NCBI GenBank assembly: GCA_030531085.1 | Contig: JAUNOM010000003.1 | Coordinates: forward strand, 62,001-126,000 | Length of the DNA stretch: 64,000 nt | Reading direction: 5' to 3' | Source of the DNA: Prevotellaceae bacterium | GTDB taxonomy: Bacteria > Bacteroidota > Bacteroidia > Bacteroidales > Bacteroidaceae | In this document: piece after piece, positions 27,814 to 36,132 of the stretch | Position numbering within the stretch: the first letter of the stretch is position 1 | How the letters are laid out: every line of letters begins with the position of its first letter | Position numbers and translations under genes: made by a program | Notes under the pieces: generated by a model | Seen by the model: only the letters and a program-made list of their open reading frames with translations | Told to the model about the DNA's origin: nothing | The model's database searches: none

Positions 27814-28556
27814 CAAAACTCCACCCCTGCCGTCATGTCTGCCGTTAGCGGTGTTATGGCGCAGTATCCGTTGGCTATTGCCCATGCGTCTGTATCCTCT
27901 GCGTTCGGCTCGTCGTTCTGGTAGTATCCCGTCATCCAGTAGTATGGCTTCCGTGTTGCAGGATGTCTGCGCTCGTCCACTTCGTTACGCCAGTGTCCAT
28001 AAGCCATCCTACAGTTGCGTATCTCGCCGTTCCACTCTTTCGGCACGTTGATGTTGAGGCATACATAGTGTGGCAGCCCCTCCTCAAGAACCTTCCTTAC
28101 CACCCGTTGCACTAATGGCCGCATAGGTTCGAAGTCCGCATCATCGTCATAGTCGCATAAAGAGAAAGCTACAGACGGTATGCCTTTCAGGGCTCCCTCC
28201 ACCACTATGCCCACCGTACCGCTGTAATGTGCATTGGTACTGGCATTGTCCCCGTGGTTTATTCCACCAATGAGGATGTCGGCCTTGCGTGGACATATCT
28301 TGGCGTACGCCATCTTCACGCAGTCTACCGGTGTGCCGGAGCAGCTCCATACGTCTATGCTGGTGCCTGCATAACTCTCATGCCGTCTGTGTTTCAGACT
28401 GAGTGTGGTGGTGCTGAATGCGCGTGAGTATCCGGAACGCGCACTCTCCGGTGCGCAGACGATGATGTCTCCCATGCCTTTCAGCATCTGTATCAGCTGG
28501 TTGATGCCCTTGGCGTGGTAACCGTCGTCATTAGCTATGAGTATTAGGGGAGTCAT
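27798..28556 (-). CDS. surE: 5'/3'-nucleotidase SurE
   Basis: 252 aa. A metal-dependent nucleotide monophosphatase of the survival protein E family. Motifs: LILIANDDGYHAKGI (metal-binding DD near residues 9-10), APESARSGYSRAF, CSGTPVDCV and GINHGDNASTNAHYSGTVG. It heads the minus-strand operon with lpxB. The promoter is at 28810-28841, so the mRNA has an unusually long leader (about 250 nt) of low-complexity GGTTGTAGG units. The extreme C-terminus is encoded by the adjacent repeat. Confidence 0.94.
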   Translation of the reverse strand: MTPLILIANDDGYHAKGINQLIQMLKGMGDIIVCAPESARSGYSRAFSTTTLSLKHRRHESYAGTSIDVWSCSGTPVDCVKMAYAKICPRKADILIGGINHGDNASTNAHYSGTVGIVVEGALKGIPSVAFSLCDYDDDADFEPMRPLVQRVVRKVLEEGLPHYVCLNINVPKEWNGEIRNCRMAYGHWRNEVDERRHPATRKPYYWMTGYYQNDEPNAEDTDAWAIANGYCAITPLTADMTAGVEFWVDGL

Positions 28557-28797
28557 TTTTGTGGTTGTTGGTTTTGGGTTGTTGGTTTTTGGTCTTGCTC
28601 CTTTTGCGATTGTTGGTTTTGGGTTGTAGGTTGTTGACTTTCGGTTTTGGGTTGTTGGTCTTGGTTTTTGTGGCCTTTTTTTGTGACTTTATAGGGATAG
28701 CCCCATAACCCACAACCTCTAACCCATAACCACAAAAAACAAATCAATAACCTTTAACCTAAAGACCTACAACCTACAACCCAAAACCTACAACCAT
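28557..28797. repeat. Low-complexity GGTTGTTGG/CCTACAACC tract (surE leader)
   Basis: About 240 nt with no gene. The left half on the plus strand is G/T-rich (GGTTGTTGGTTTTGGG-type), and the right half is C/A-rich (AACCTACAACCCAAAACC-type). The halves are mutually complementary in many short blocks. It lies wholly inside the predicted surE 5' leader. Confidence 0.8.
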
Positions 28798-28809
28798 TTT
28801 TTCCGTCTG

Positions 28810-28841
28810 CAAATTTACTATAAATTCTCTGATTTCACAAA
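28810..28841 (-). promoter_or_regulatory. Promoter for surE-lpxB operon
   Basis: On the minus strand TTTG (28838-28841) and TAAATTTG (28810-28817) are 20 bp apart, a full match to the Bacteroidota consensus. It is back-to-back with the 28858-28889 promoter. Confidence 0.7.
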
Positions 28842-28857
28842 CTTGTCTTTCAAAAAG

Positions 28858-28889
28858 TTTGTGGTTTCGGGATAATAGACGTAACTTTG
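28858..28889 (+). promoter_or_regulatory. Promoter for RluA-family gene
   Basis: TTTG 28858-28861 and TAACTTTG 28882-28889, 20-bp spacing, 18 nt before the ATG at 28908. Confidence 0.75.
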
Positions 28890-28907
28890 CATATAAAATC
28901 TATCCCA

Positions 28908-30521
28908 ATGAACAAGGATACTACCATCAGTCAGGCACTGCTTGAGTGTCTGCGTGACAACGTTTTCTGTGATATCGCCTCGCGTCAGGAATGGAGCGAG
29001 GAGGTGGGACGTGGCAAGATGTTCGGAGTGCTGGTGGTCCGTGTGCCCGATGACATATCTTCCATTCCGGCCAATATGCTGCATGATGTGCCCTGTAATG
29101 CTCAATGCGGTCTGAAGGCTCTCTATGCCTATTCCGGACAGATATTGGGACGCAGTGACTGGGACGGCTATGTGCCGGCCATATTCGACTATCTGCAGGA
29201 GGATGGATATTTCAAGAGCCGTGAGGCGGATATTAGCTCTATCAACGTCAGGGTGCGTCTCATGGAGAACTCCGCCGAGCTTGCCGCGGCGCGAGCCGCC
29301 CTGCATGATGCTATGGCGCAGGTGGAGCGTGATGTCTCGGCCTATCGCCTATATATAAAGGAGAGGAAAGCCACGCGTACTACTGCCGAGGCGCAGTTCC
29401 AGAATGCGGAGCTGCGGCGCCTGAAGCAGCGTGGCGCAGCGCTTGTTGCGGAGCGCCGCAAGGCAGTGGATGATATAGAGCGCCGCATAACGCAGTGTAA
29501 GGCGGAGCGTCGGGAGCGCAGTGACGCCCTTCAGCGCTGGCTCTTCACGCAGCATCGTCTGGTGTCTCCCTACGGAACAGTGCGTCCGCTGTTGCAGGTG
29601 TTCAGTGATTACGCCCGTACCACGGGCAGCCGTCAGGCCGTACCGCCGTCGGGCACGGGCGAGTGCTGTGCTCCGCGCCTGTTTAACTATGCCAATGCGC
29701 ACGGTCTGAAGCCCGTTGCTCTGTCGGAATTCTGGTATGGTGAGTCGCCGAAAGGGGAGATACGCCATCACGGACAGTTCTATGAACCATGCCAGTCCAA
29801 GTGTGTTCCTATCCTGTGGTGGCTCAAGGGACAGGACAGTGGCGGCCTCTGTTCGGATGGAGCGGGGCTTGATGATGTGGCGGACAAATTAGGTGCTCCA
29901 TTGTATGAGGATGACTATCTGATAGCAGTGGACAAGCCTGCCGGCGTACTTTCTGTGCCCGGCCGTGGAGGACAGCCCAATGTGGAGGATGCGCTAAGGG
30001 CTATGCGCCCCGAATGCAGGGCGCTGAAGGCTGTGCACCGTCTGGATATGCACACCAGCGGCGTGCTGTTAGTGGCGAAGGATGCCGTTACCTATACCGC
30101 AATGCAGGCCCTCTTTGCCGGCCATAATGGCGTGCGCAAGGAGTATGTCGCACGGCTTAGCCCGTCACGGGACAGAGTTTCCGGCGCTGTGCCGCGCAGT
30201 GGCACTATCAGTCTGCCGCTGTCGCCGGACTTTATCAACAGACCGCGGCAGCGTGTGGACACTGTTCATGGCAAACGGGCCGTTACACTATATGAGTTTC
30301 TCTCTGACAACGTTGTACGATTAAGCCCCCTTACGGGCCGCACCCATCAGCTGCGTGTGCACTGTGCGCATACAGACGGCCTCGGAATGCCTATCCTTGG
30401 TGATCCGCTTTATGGCTGTGAGCCTGCACCACGTATGTATCTCCATGCCTGTCTGCTGGAATTTCGGCATCCTGTGACAGGAAAAGTGGTGACGGTAGAG
30501 AGCCCTTGCCCTTTCCTTTGA
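28908..30521 (+). CDS. RluA-family pseudouridine synthase with long N-terminal extension
   Basis: 537 aa from the ATG at 28908 (MNKDTTISQALLECL). The C-terminal catalytic domain (about 325-537) has the RluA motif HRLDMHTSGVLL with catalytic Asp380, and later LSPLTGRTHQLRVH. The N-terminal 320 residues hold a GAF-like or unassigned region, a basic coiled coil (about 110-215, many Arg/Ala/Glu heptads), and the conserved block SGTGECCAPRLFNYANAHGLKPVALSEFWYG found in the long RluA subfamily. It should isomerise uridine in rRNA or tRNA; the exact site is unknown. Confidence 0.88.
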   Translation: MNKDTTISQALLECLRDNVFCDIASRQEWSEEVGRGKMFGVLVVRVPDDISSIPANMLHDVPCNAQCGLKALYAYSGQILGRSDWDGYVPAIFDYLQEDGYFKSREADISSINVRVRLMENSAELAAARAALHDAMAQVERDVSAYRLYIKERKATRTTAEAQFQNAELRRLKQRGAALVAERRKAVDDIERRITQCKAERRERSDALQRWLFTQHRLVSPYGTVRPLLQVFSDYARTTGSRQAVPPSGTGECCAPRLFNYANAHGLKPVALSEFWYGESPKGEIRHHGQFYEPCQSKCVPILWWLKGQDSGGLCSDGAGLDDVADKLGAPLYEDDYLIAVDKPAGVLSVPGRGGQPNVEDALRAMRPECRALKAVHRLDMHTSGVLLVAKDAVTYTAMQALFAGHNGVRKEYVARLSPSRDRVSGAVPRSGTISLPLSPDFINRPRQRVDTVHGKRAVTLYEFLSDNVVRLSPLTGRTHQLRVHCAHTDGLGMPILGDPLYGCEPAPRMYLHACLLEFRHPVTGKVVTVESPCPFL

Positions 30522-30540
30522 ACCCTTTTTTAGTTGTGAG

Positions 30541-30657
30541 TGATGAGTTATGAATGGTGAGTGCTTCAACAAGCAACCAAACAACAAATCCACCAAACAA
30601 CCAAACAACTCAGCTGTCAACCAAACAACTAATCCACCAAACAACCAAACAACCACC
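30541..30657 (+). repeat. CCAAACAAC low-complexity repeat
   Basis: Gap between the RluA gene and the convergent 96-aa gene. The 23-bp unit beginning AATCCACCAAACAACC occurs exactly at 30587-30609 and 30631-30653, with further CCAAACAAC copies between and before. It is similar in style to the gltB-gltD gap. Confidence 0.8.
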
Positions 30658-30948
30658 CTACTGCTCCTTTTCCTTAGCAAACATCCTGTCAAGGCTATCC
30701 TGTGGATAGGGACATGGCTCCTGTCGCACCCTTGCAAGTTGGAATTGGCGGCAGGCATTGATGACAGACTGCTCCTCAAAGCACTTGAATAGTGTGTCTT
30801 TCAGCTCGTCCAGTCGTCCGGCATCCTCATCTGTGAACTTGTTATATGTGCTGTAGCTGCGTTCCTTCTCGGGAATAATCCCGTGGTAGTAATATGACCA
30901 GACGAGAAACTGCATACATACATCAGGTGTCATGAATATCTCTTGCAT
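30658..30948 (-). CDS. Hypothetical protein, 96 aa
   Basis: ATG start at 30948. I do not recognise the family. The sequence (MQEIFMTPDVCMQFLVWSYY at the N-terminus) is soluble, mixed charged and aromatic, with no signal peptide or membrane span, and ends in a Lys/Glu tail. The gene lies 22 nt after the alpha/beta hydrolase gene in the yicC operon and its stop codon borders the CCAAACAAC repeat. Codon use looks like the neighbours, which supports a real gene. Confidence 0.6.
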   Translation of the reverse strand: MQEIFMTPDVCMQFLVWSYYYHGIIPEKERSYSTYNKFTDEDAGRLDELKDTLFKCFEEQSVINACRQFQLARVRQEPCPYPQDSLDRMFAKEKEQ

Positions 30949-30970
30949 GGTGAGAAGCTGTTATATATTT

Positions 30971-31849
30971 TTATTTTCCTTTCCTTTGCTTCAGGAACCT
31001 CTCGATTTGTATTGCCGCCTCCTGTTGCTCTGCCGGTCTGAAGCCGTGCCCTGCTCCGGGGATAACGTGCAGCCGCGCGTCCTTATACACCTCGTTCACG
31101 GCTTTTTTAGAGTCCTCCATTGATACAACCTTGTCGGCATCACCCTGTATGATGAGTACTGGCCGCCTGTATTTCCCTATCATCTCCAGTGGCTTCATGT
31201 CGTGTATCTCCTCAAAGTAGCGCCGGCCTATCTGGACACCCCACAGCTTTGTGGTGTCCGGTATGTCGGAAATGCTGGGGTATCTGTCGCGCCAGTTGTC
31301 GGGAATGCAGAGGGCCGGGAATACAAGTATCAGCTTGTCTATGTCCTTGGACATATCGGCGGCGGTGAGGGCCGATACCAGTCCGCCCTGACTCTCGCCT
31401 ATAAGCACAATGTGTCTCGGGTCAATGTCCGGCTGTTTCTTGAAGTGTCGCACTATGGTCTTTAACTCCCTGACCTCGTCAAGCAGTGACATATTCATGG
31501 TGTTGTTGTCGCTGCGGCTGTTTACGGAACCGCAATTAAAGTCGAAGGCGTACACCTGATAGCCCATACTTGTCAGCGACTGGCAGTAGTTCCGACCTAC
31601 ATTGTGCGTGCCGTTGAAGCCATGTGACACTATTACAAGCGGTGTCTTTCCTGCTGACTGTGCCGGCCGGCTTAGCATACCGTATGTCCTGCGTCCGTCA
31701 TGCTCTATGGTCAGGGGCTCGGTACGGGCTGTCTGGTTGTTGACTGTCTGGCTGTATGCCGTGTGAAATAGCTCGCGGCCTTTAGTGCTGCATATCACTG
31801 TCAGCAGCAATAGGAGTATGCTGCCGGCCTTAGTTGCTTTTGTTCTCAT
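30971..31849 (-). CDS. Exported alpha/beta hydrolase
   Basis: 292 aa with a signal peptide (about 1-24, AGSILLLLLTVICSTKG). Alpha/beta-hydrolase fold: VSHGFNGTHNVG for the oxyanion region, nucleophile Ser153 in GESQGG, acid Asp237 or Asp239 in IIQGDADKVV, and His268 in GAGHGF. It resembles the bacterial esterase/acyl-peptidase-like (DUF-type dienelactone hydrolase) group, probably acting in the periplasm on an ester; the substrate is unknown. Second gene of the yicC operon, 38 nt downstream of yicC. Confidence 0.85.
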   Translation of the reverse strand: MRTKATKAGSILLLLLTVICSTKGRELFHTAYSQTVNNQTARTEPLTIEHDGRRTYGMLSRPAQSAGKTPLVIVSHGFNGTHNVGRNYCQSLTSMGYQVYAFDFNCGSVNSRSDNNTMNMSLLDEVRELKTIVRHFKKQPDIDPRHIVLIGESQGGLVSALTAADMSKDIDKLILVFPALCIPDNWRDRYPSISDIPDTTKLWGVQIGRRYFEEIHDMKPLEMIGKYRRPVLIIQGDADKVVSMEDSKKAVNEVYKDARLHVIPGAGHGFRPAEQQEAAIQIERFLKQRKGK

Positions 31850-31887
31850 ATTGTCCGGGGTGTTTGTTGATTAGGGAGATAATATGA

Positions 31888-32793
31888 TTACAGTGCGTTG
31901 AGGACCTGTTCCTTTATCTGTTCCAGCTCGTCCTTCATCTGCACCACGATGTTCTGCATATCGGCCTGGTTGGACTTGGAGCCCGTAGTGTTTATCTCGC
32001 GTCCCATCTCCTGTGCTATGAAGCCCAGCTTCTTGCCCTGTGACTGCGGCTCGTCCATCGTCTCGCGGAAGTATTTCAGGTGATTTGCCAGCCGTTGCTT
32101 CTCCTCCGAGATGTCCAACTTCTCTATATAGTATATCATTTCCTGTTCCAGACGGTTGTTGTCATATTCCACTTCCGGCAGGTTCTTCAGGTTTTCTGTC
32201 AGGCGTTGGCGTATCTTGTCAACCCTTGTCTGCTCGTATGGCTCTATCTCCTTCATGAGTTTGGCGATGTTGTCCAGCTTCTCTTCAAACTTCAGGCGTA
32301 GTGCCGCCCCCTCTTGTTGACGGAACTCTGTCAGTGATTCCAGTGCCTTGTCTATTGCCTGGCGTGCTATTGCCCATTCCTCATCGGTTAGTTCCTCCAT
32401 CTCTGTGCGGCTCATTATGTCCGGCATACGCATTATTAGCGGCAGCGCCACATCCGCAGACAGGGACTTTATGTCTCCTTCCGGCTGCTGTGTTGATGCG
32501 ATGTGCCTGTGCAGCGTGTTGAGCTGCTGGTAGTAACTGTCAGCTAATTGCGTGTTTATGGTGGCAGAATCAGCGGCAATGTCCTTCTCTGTCCATATCG
32601 AGAAGTCCACCTTGCCTCTGACAACGCTTTCCTGTATGGCCTTGCGTATCTCTATTTCCTTCTCACGGTACAGAGGTGCGATGCGTGTGGAACAGTCCAA
32701 TGCTTTGGAATTAAGTGTCTTGACCTCCACGTGTATGGTCTTGTCAAGGTGTGTTGCTACGGCTTTGCCATAGCCAGTCATGGATAATAGCAT
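31888..32793 (-). CDS. yicC: YicC family endoribonuclease-like protein
   Basis: 301 aa from the ATG at 32793 (MLLSMTGYGKAVATHLDKTI); a TTG at 32820 is open, but the promoter box overlaps it. The N-terminal SMTGYG and the HVEVKTLNSKALD block are diagnostic, and the C-terminal DUF1732 part has KLGFIAQEMGREINTTGSKSN. The E. coli family member is an endoribonuclease linked to small RNA turnover; the role here is by family. First gene of a three-gene unit, divergent from tsaB. Confidence 0.9.
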   Translation of the reverse strand: MLLSMTGYGKAVATHLDKTIHVEVKTLNSKALDCSTRIAPLYREKEIEIRKAIQESVVRGKVDFSIWTEKDIAADSATINTQLADSYYQQLNTLHRHIASTQQPEGDIKSLSADVALPLIMRMPDIMSRTEMEELTDEEWAIARQAIDKALESLTEFRQQEGAALRLKFEEKLDNIAKLMKEIEPYEQTRVDKIRQRLTENLKNLPEVEYDNNRLEQEMIYYIEKLDISEEKQRLANHLKYFRETMDEPQSQGKKLGFIAQEMGREINTTGSKSNQADMQNIVVQMKDELEQIKEQVLNAL

Positions 32794-32817
32794 AAATCTT
32801 TTGATGTTAAATTTTTG

Positions 32818-32825
32818 CAAAAGTA
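32818..32825 (-). promoter_or_regulatory. Promoter -7 box for yicC operon
   Basis: Minus strand TACTTTTG about 25 nt before the ATG at 32793; back-to-back with the tsaB promoter. Confidence 0.55.
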
Positions 32826-32847
32826 CAAAAAATTGGGGAAAAAGTTG

Positions 32848-32855
32848 TATTTTTG
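32848..32855 (+). promoter_or_regulatory. Promoter -7 box for tsaB-gmk operon
   Basis: TATTTTTG, 26 nt before the ATG at 32882. No -33 TTTG at the ideal distance. It is the only clear promoter for the seven genes to 39359. Confidence 0.55.
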
Positions 32856-32881
32856 CAAAATATTTTTACGAAAAAGTTTAT

Positions 32882-33634
32882 ATGGCTTGTATATTACATA
32901 TAGAGACAAGTACTGATGTTTGCAGTGTGGCTGCAAGTAAAGACGGTTTCCTTATTTATGATAAGACCGATCACAATGGCCCAAATCATGCCGAGAAACT
33001 CGGCACTTACGTCGATGAGGCGTTGACAAAACTGGCTGATAAGCAGCTGAAGCCGGAGGCGGTTGCCGTCAGCAGCGGTCCCGGTTCATACACCGGCCTG
33101 CGCATTGGCGTGTCGATGGCTAAGGGAGTGTGTTACGGTGGTGACGCAAAGCTTATCAGCGTGCCCACGCTGCAGCTATTGTGTGTGCCCGTTCTGTTGT
33201 CAGACAGGGTGCGGTGCGTCAGCTGGACGGACGGAAAGGAAGAGAAGATAGAGGCCGAGATGGAGGATGACGCACTACTATGCCCTATGATTGACGCACG
33301 GCGCATGGAGGTATATGCCGCTGTTTATGACCGTGCGCTGCGGCAGGTGCGCAACACCCAGGCGGATATAGTGGACAATGACACCTACAGGGAGCTGCTT
33401 GACGGGCATAAGGTGTACTTCTTTGGCAATGGAGCGGAGAAGTGCATGGAGGTCATAAACCATCCGAATGCGCGCTACATCAAGGGCATAGAGCCGCTGG
33501 CGAAGTATATGCTGCCGCTGGCCGATAAGAGGTGGAACAGTGAAGAGACAGAGGATGTGGCGTATTTTGTGCCGGAGTACTTCAAGGACTATGTGGCAAA
33601 GAAGAGCGTTTCGCCTTTGTTGAAAGGAAAATAA
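32882..33634 (+). CDS. tsaB: tRNA threonylcarbamoyladenosine biosynthesis protein TsaB
   Basis: 250 aa from the ATG at 32882 (MACILHIETSTDVCSVA). The frame extends upstream to 32780, but through the promoter region. TsaB is the inactive ASKHA-fold partner of TsaD in making t6A37 on ANN-decoding tRNAs. Motifs: ILHIETST, and VSSGPGSYTGLRIG near residue 65, the family signature. First gene of the housekeeping operon. Confidence 0.93.
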   Translation: MACILHIETSTDVCSVAASKDGFLIYDKTDHNGPNHAEKLGTYVDEALTKLADKQLKPEAVAVSSGPGSYTGLRIGVSMAKGVCYGGDAKLISVPTLQLLCVPVLLSDRVRCVSWTDGKEEKIEAEMEDDALLCPMIDARRMEVYAAVYDRALRQVRNTQADIVDNDTYRELLDGHKVYFFGNGAEKCMEVINHPNARYIKGIEPLAKYMLPLADKRWNSEETEDVAYFVPEYFKDYVAKKSVSPLLKGK

Positions 33635-33671
33635 CGGGCCTTTGTGCTGTGAATAAAACTGATTGAGGAAT

Positions 33672-34301
33672 ATGGATATAGATGGACTGGACTATAACAC
33701 CCAGCGCAATAAGCTGAGACTTATGGCGTATGGACGGGATATACAGCAGATGGTGGAGCACTGTGTGGCGCTTCCTACAAAGGAGGAGCGCCAGAGATGT
33801 GCGGAAACAATAATCAATGTGATGCGGAGAGTGGTGCCAAGCCCTCTGGAGAACAAGGAACGCACGGCGGCATTGTGGTATCATCTGGCGCTGATCAGTG
33901 ACTTCAAGCTCGATATAGACTATCCCGTGGATATAGTCCACGAGGACAAGATGGCTACAAAGCCGGACAAGATAGAGTATGCCAGCAAGCGTCCTATTAA
34001 TATAAAGCACTATGGCCGTCTGCTGTTCGGATTGTTTGAGAAGCTGAAGACCATGCCGCCGGGAGAGGAGAGGGACGCCCTTGCGGAGAAGACCGCGAAC
34101 CAGATGTACCGCAGTCTGGTGGCGTGGGGGATGGGAACTGCTGACAAGGAGAAGGTGGCCTCGGACCTGGCGCGCTTCACTGACGGTGTCATTCAGCTGG
34201 ATGTGCAGACAATGCACCTTGACAGGGTTATGGGTGGAAGCACCATATACGGCAGTATGATGCTGAACAGTCAGAAGAAAAAGAAAAGGAAAAAGAAATA
34301 A
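33672..34301 (+). CDS. DUF4290 domain-containing protein
   Basis: 209 aa from the ATG at 33672; a TTG at 33663 is also open. The opening DYNTQRNKLRLMAYGRDIQQMV and the following GRLLFGLFEKL region match DUF4290, a Bacteroidota-specific family of unknown function. It is mostly helical, with no signal peptide, and ends in a run of lysines (KKKKRKKK) that could bind nucleic acid. It lies between tsaB and murA, 14 nt before murA. Confidence 0.85.
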   Translation: MDIDGLDYNTQRNKLRLMAYGRDIQQMVEHCVALPTKEERQRCAETIINVMRRVVPSPLENKERTAALWYHLALISDFKLDIDYPVDIVHEDKMATKPDKIEYASKRPINIKHYGRLLFGLFEKLKTMPPGEERDALAEKTANQMYRSLVAWGMGTADKEKVASDLARFTDGVIQLDVQTMHLDRVMGGSTIYGSMMLNSQKKKKRKKK

Positions 34302-34315
34302 CAGGGAGAGAAAGG

Positions 34316-35623
34316 ATGGAAAAATTCATCATAGAGGGCGGTCACGCCCTGAAGGGAGAGATAACTCCACAGGGGGCGAAGAATGAGGCTCTGGAGGTAA
34401 TCTCCGCGTCATTGCTCACTGAAGAGCCGGTTACAATAAGCAATATCCCTGACATCCTCGATGTGAACAACCTCATCAGACTGCTGAAGGAGATGGGAGT
34501 GAAGGTGGAACGGAACGGTAAGGGGACGTATACATTCGTTGCTGACAACCTGAACCTGGACTATCTGTCGTCCGATGAGTTTGTAAGGAAGTGCGCGCAG
34601 CTGCGTGGCTCCGTGCTTATGATAGGCCCGTTGCTGGGCCGTTTCGGCCGGGCCACGGTGGCAAAGCCGGGCGGTGACAAGATAGGACGCCGCAGACTGG
34701 ACACCCATTTCCTTGGATTCAGGAACCTCGGTGCCGTATATGACCGCGTGGAGGGACGTGATGTGTATGAGGTGAAGGCCGAACACGGGCTGAAAGGCTG
34801 CTATATGCTGCTGGATGAGGCGTCTGTTACGGGTACTGCCAATATCATTATGGCCGCCGTTACGGCCAAGGGTACGACGACAATATATAACGCCGCGTGT
34901 GAGCCTTACATACAACAGCTATGCAGAATGCTTAACGGTATGGGCGCGAGGATAACGGGTATAGGCTCCAATCTCATTACTATCGAGGGCGTGGAGAGCC
35001 TGCATGGCATACAGCACAGGCTCTTGCCGGACATGATAGAGGTCGGTTCGTTCATCGCCATGGCGGCTATGGTGGGCGATGGCATTCTTATCAAGGATGT
35101 GTCCATACGCAATCTCGGCATAATACCGGATGCCTTCCACCGCCTTGGCGTCAGGATAGAGGAGCGTGGAGACAGCCTTTACGTTCCGCGTCAGGACCAT
35201 TATCAGATTGATTCCTTCATTGACGGAACGATAATGACGCTGAGTGACGCTCCATGGCCGGGTCTTACGCCGGACCTTCTGTCTGTGTTGCTTGTCGTGG
35301 CGACGCAGGCCAGGGGCAGTGTCCTGCTGCATCAGAAGATGTTTGAGAGCCGTCTCTTCTTCGTGGATAAGCTGATTGACATGGGCGCGCAAATCATATT
35401 GTGCGACCCGCACCGCGCTGTTGTGGTGGGACATGACCGCTGCAAGAGGCTGAGAGCGGCGCGGCTGTCCAGCCCGGACATACGTGCAGGAATAGCACTG
35501 CTTATCGCCGCCATGTCTGCCGACGGTGTTTCGACCATCAGTAATATCGAGCAGATAGACAGAGGCTATGAGAATATAGAGGAACGTCTAAATGCGCTTG
35601 GCGCAAAGATTTCACGCCAATGA
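34316..35623 (+). CDS. murA: UDP-N-acetylglucosamine 1-carboxyvinyltransferase, Cys-to-Asp variant
   Basis: 435 aa, normal length. It transfers enolpyruvate from PEP to UDP-GlcNAc, the first committed step of peptidoglycan synthesis. Motifs: GGHALKGEITPQGAKNEAL at the N-terminus (active-site Lys/Asn), PGGDKIGRRRLDTHF, and TLSDAPWPGLTPDLLS. In the loop where most MurA enzymes have the catalytic and fosfomycin-reactive Cys (PGGC), this protein has Asp121 (codon 34676-34678). The same substitution in other bacteria keeps activity and gives fosfomycin resistance. Overlaps rimM by 4 nt. Confidence 0.96.
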   Translation: MEKFIIEGGHALKGEITPQGAKNEALEVISASLLTEEPVTISNIPDILDVNNLIRLLKEMGVKVERNGKGTYTFVADNLNLDYLSSDEFVRKCAQLRGSVLMIGPLLGRFGRATVAKPGGDKIGRRRLDTHFLGFRNLGAVYDRVEGRDVYEVKAEHGLKGCYMLLDEASVTGTANIIMAAVTAKGTTTIYNAACEPYIQQLCRMLNGMGARITGIGSNLITIEGVESLHGIQHRLLPDMIEVGSFIAMAAMVGDGILIKDVSIRNLGIIPDAFHRLGVRIEERGDSLYVPRQDHYQIDSFIDGTIMTLSDAPWPGLTPDLLSVLLVVATQARGSVLLHQKMFESRLFFVDKLIDMGAQIILCDPHRAVVVGHDRCKRLRAARLSSPDIRAGIALLIAAMSADGVSTISNIEQIDRGYENIEERLNALGAKISRQ

Positions 35624-36132
35624 TACGCAGGGAGGATGTTTACAGAATAGGCTGTATAGGAAAGGCGCATGGTATCAAGGGAGAAGTGTCGGTACAGGTG
35701 TCCGATGACGTCTTTGACCGTGTGGATGCCGAATACCTTGTGCTTGAACTTGACGGCATAATGGTGCCGTTCTTCATGGAGGAATACCGTTTCAAGACCG
35801 ACGAGACGGTGCTTGTGAAGTTCGAGGGGGTGGACACCCAGGAGAGGGCAAGGGAGCTTACGGGAACCGAAGTGTACTTTCCCAGAGAGCTGGCCGATGA
35901 GGCTGACGACGGAGAACTGAGCTACGCGCAGCTGGTGGGCTATACTTTGAAGGACAATGCGGACGGCATTGCGGTGGGAGTGATAGCCGCTGTCGACGAG
36001 CAGACGATGAATATAATGTTCGAACTGGCTGACGGACGTCTCCTTCCGGCGTCCGAGGAGCTTATTGTCAGTATCGATACCGAAGAGAAAGTGATTACGA
36101 TGATTATTCCAGAAGGAATACTTGACTTATGA
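35620..36132 (+). CDS. rimM: 16S rRNA maturation factor RimM
   Basis: 170 aa. An N-terminal RimM beta-barrel (YRIGCIGKAHGIKGEVSVQ, the diagnostic start) is joined to a PRC-barrel domain (LVGYTLKDNADGIAVGVI onwards). It assists 30S head assembly and binds S19. ATG at 35620 overlaps the murA stop, and its own stop overlaps the dxr start, so the three genes are translationally coupled. Confidence 0.93.
   Translation: MIRREDVYRIGCIGKAHGIKGEVSVQVSDDVFDRVDAEYLVLELDGIMVPFFMEEYRFKTDETVLVKFEGVDTQERARELTGTEVYFPRELADEADDGELSYAQLVGYTLKDNADGIAVGVIAAVDEQTMNIMFELADGRLLPASEELIVSIDTEEKVITMIIPEGILDL

Noticed and set aside
28557..28797. Resemblance to a CRISPR array
   Set aside because: Repeats are imperfect, unevenly spaced and lack unique spacers; no cas genes nearby.
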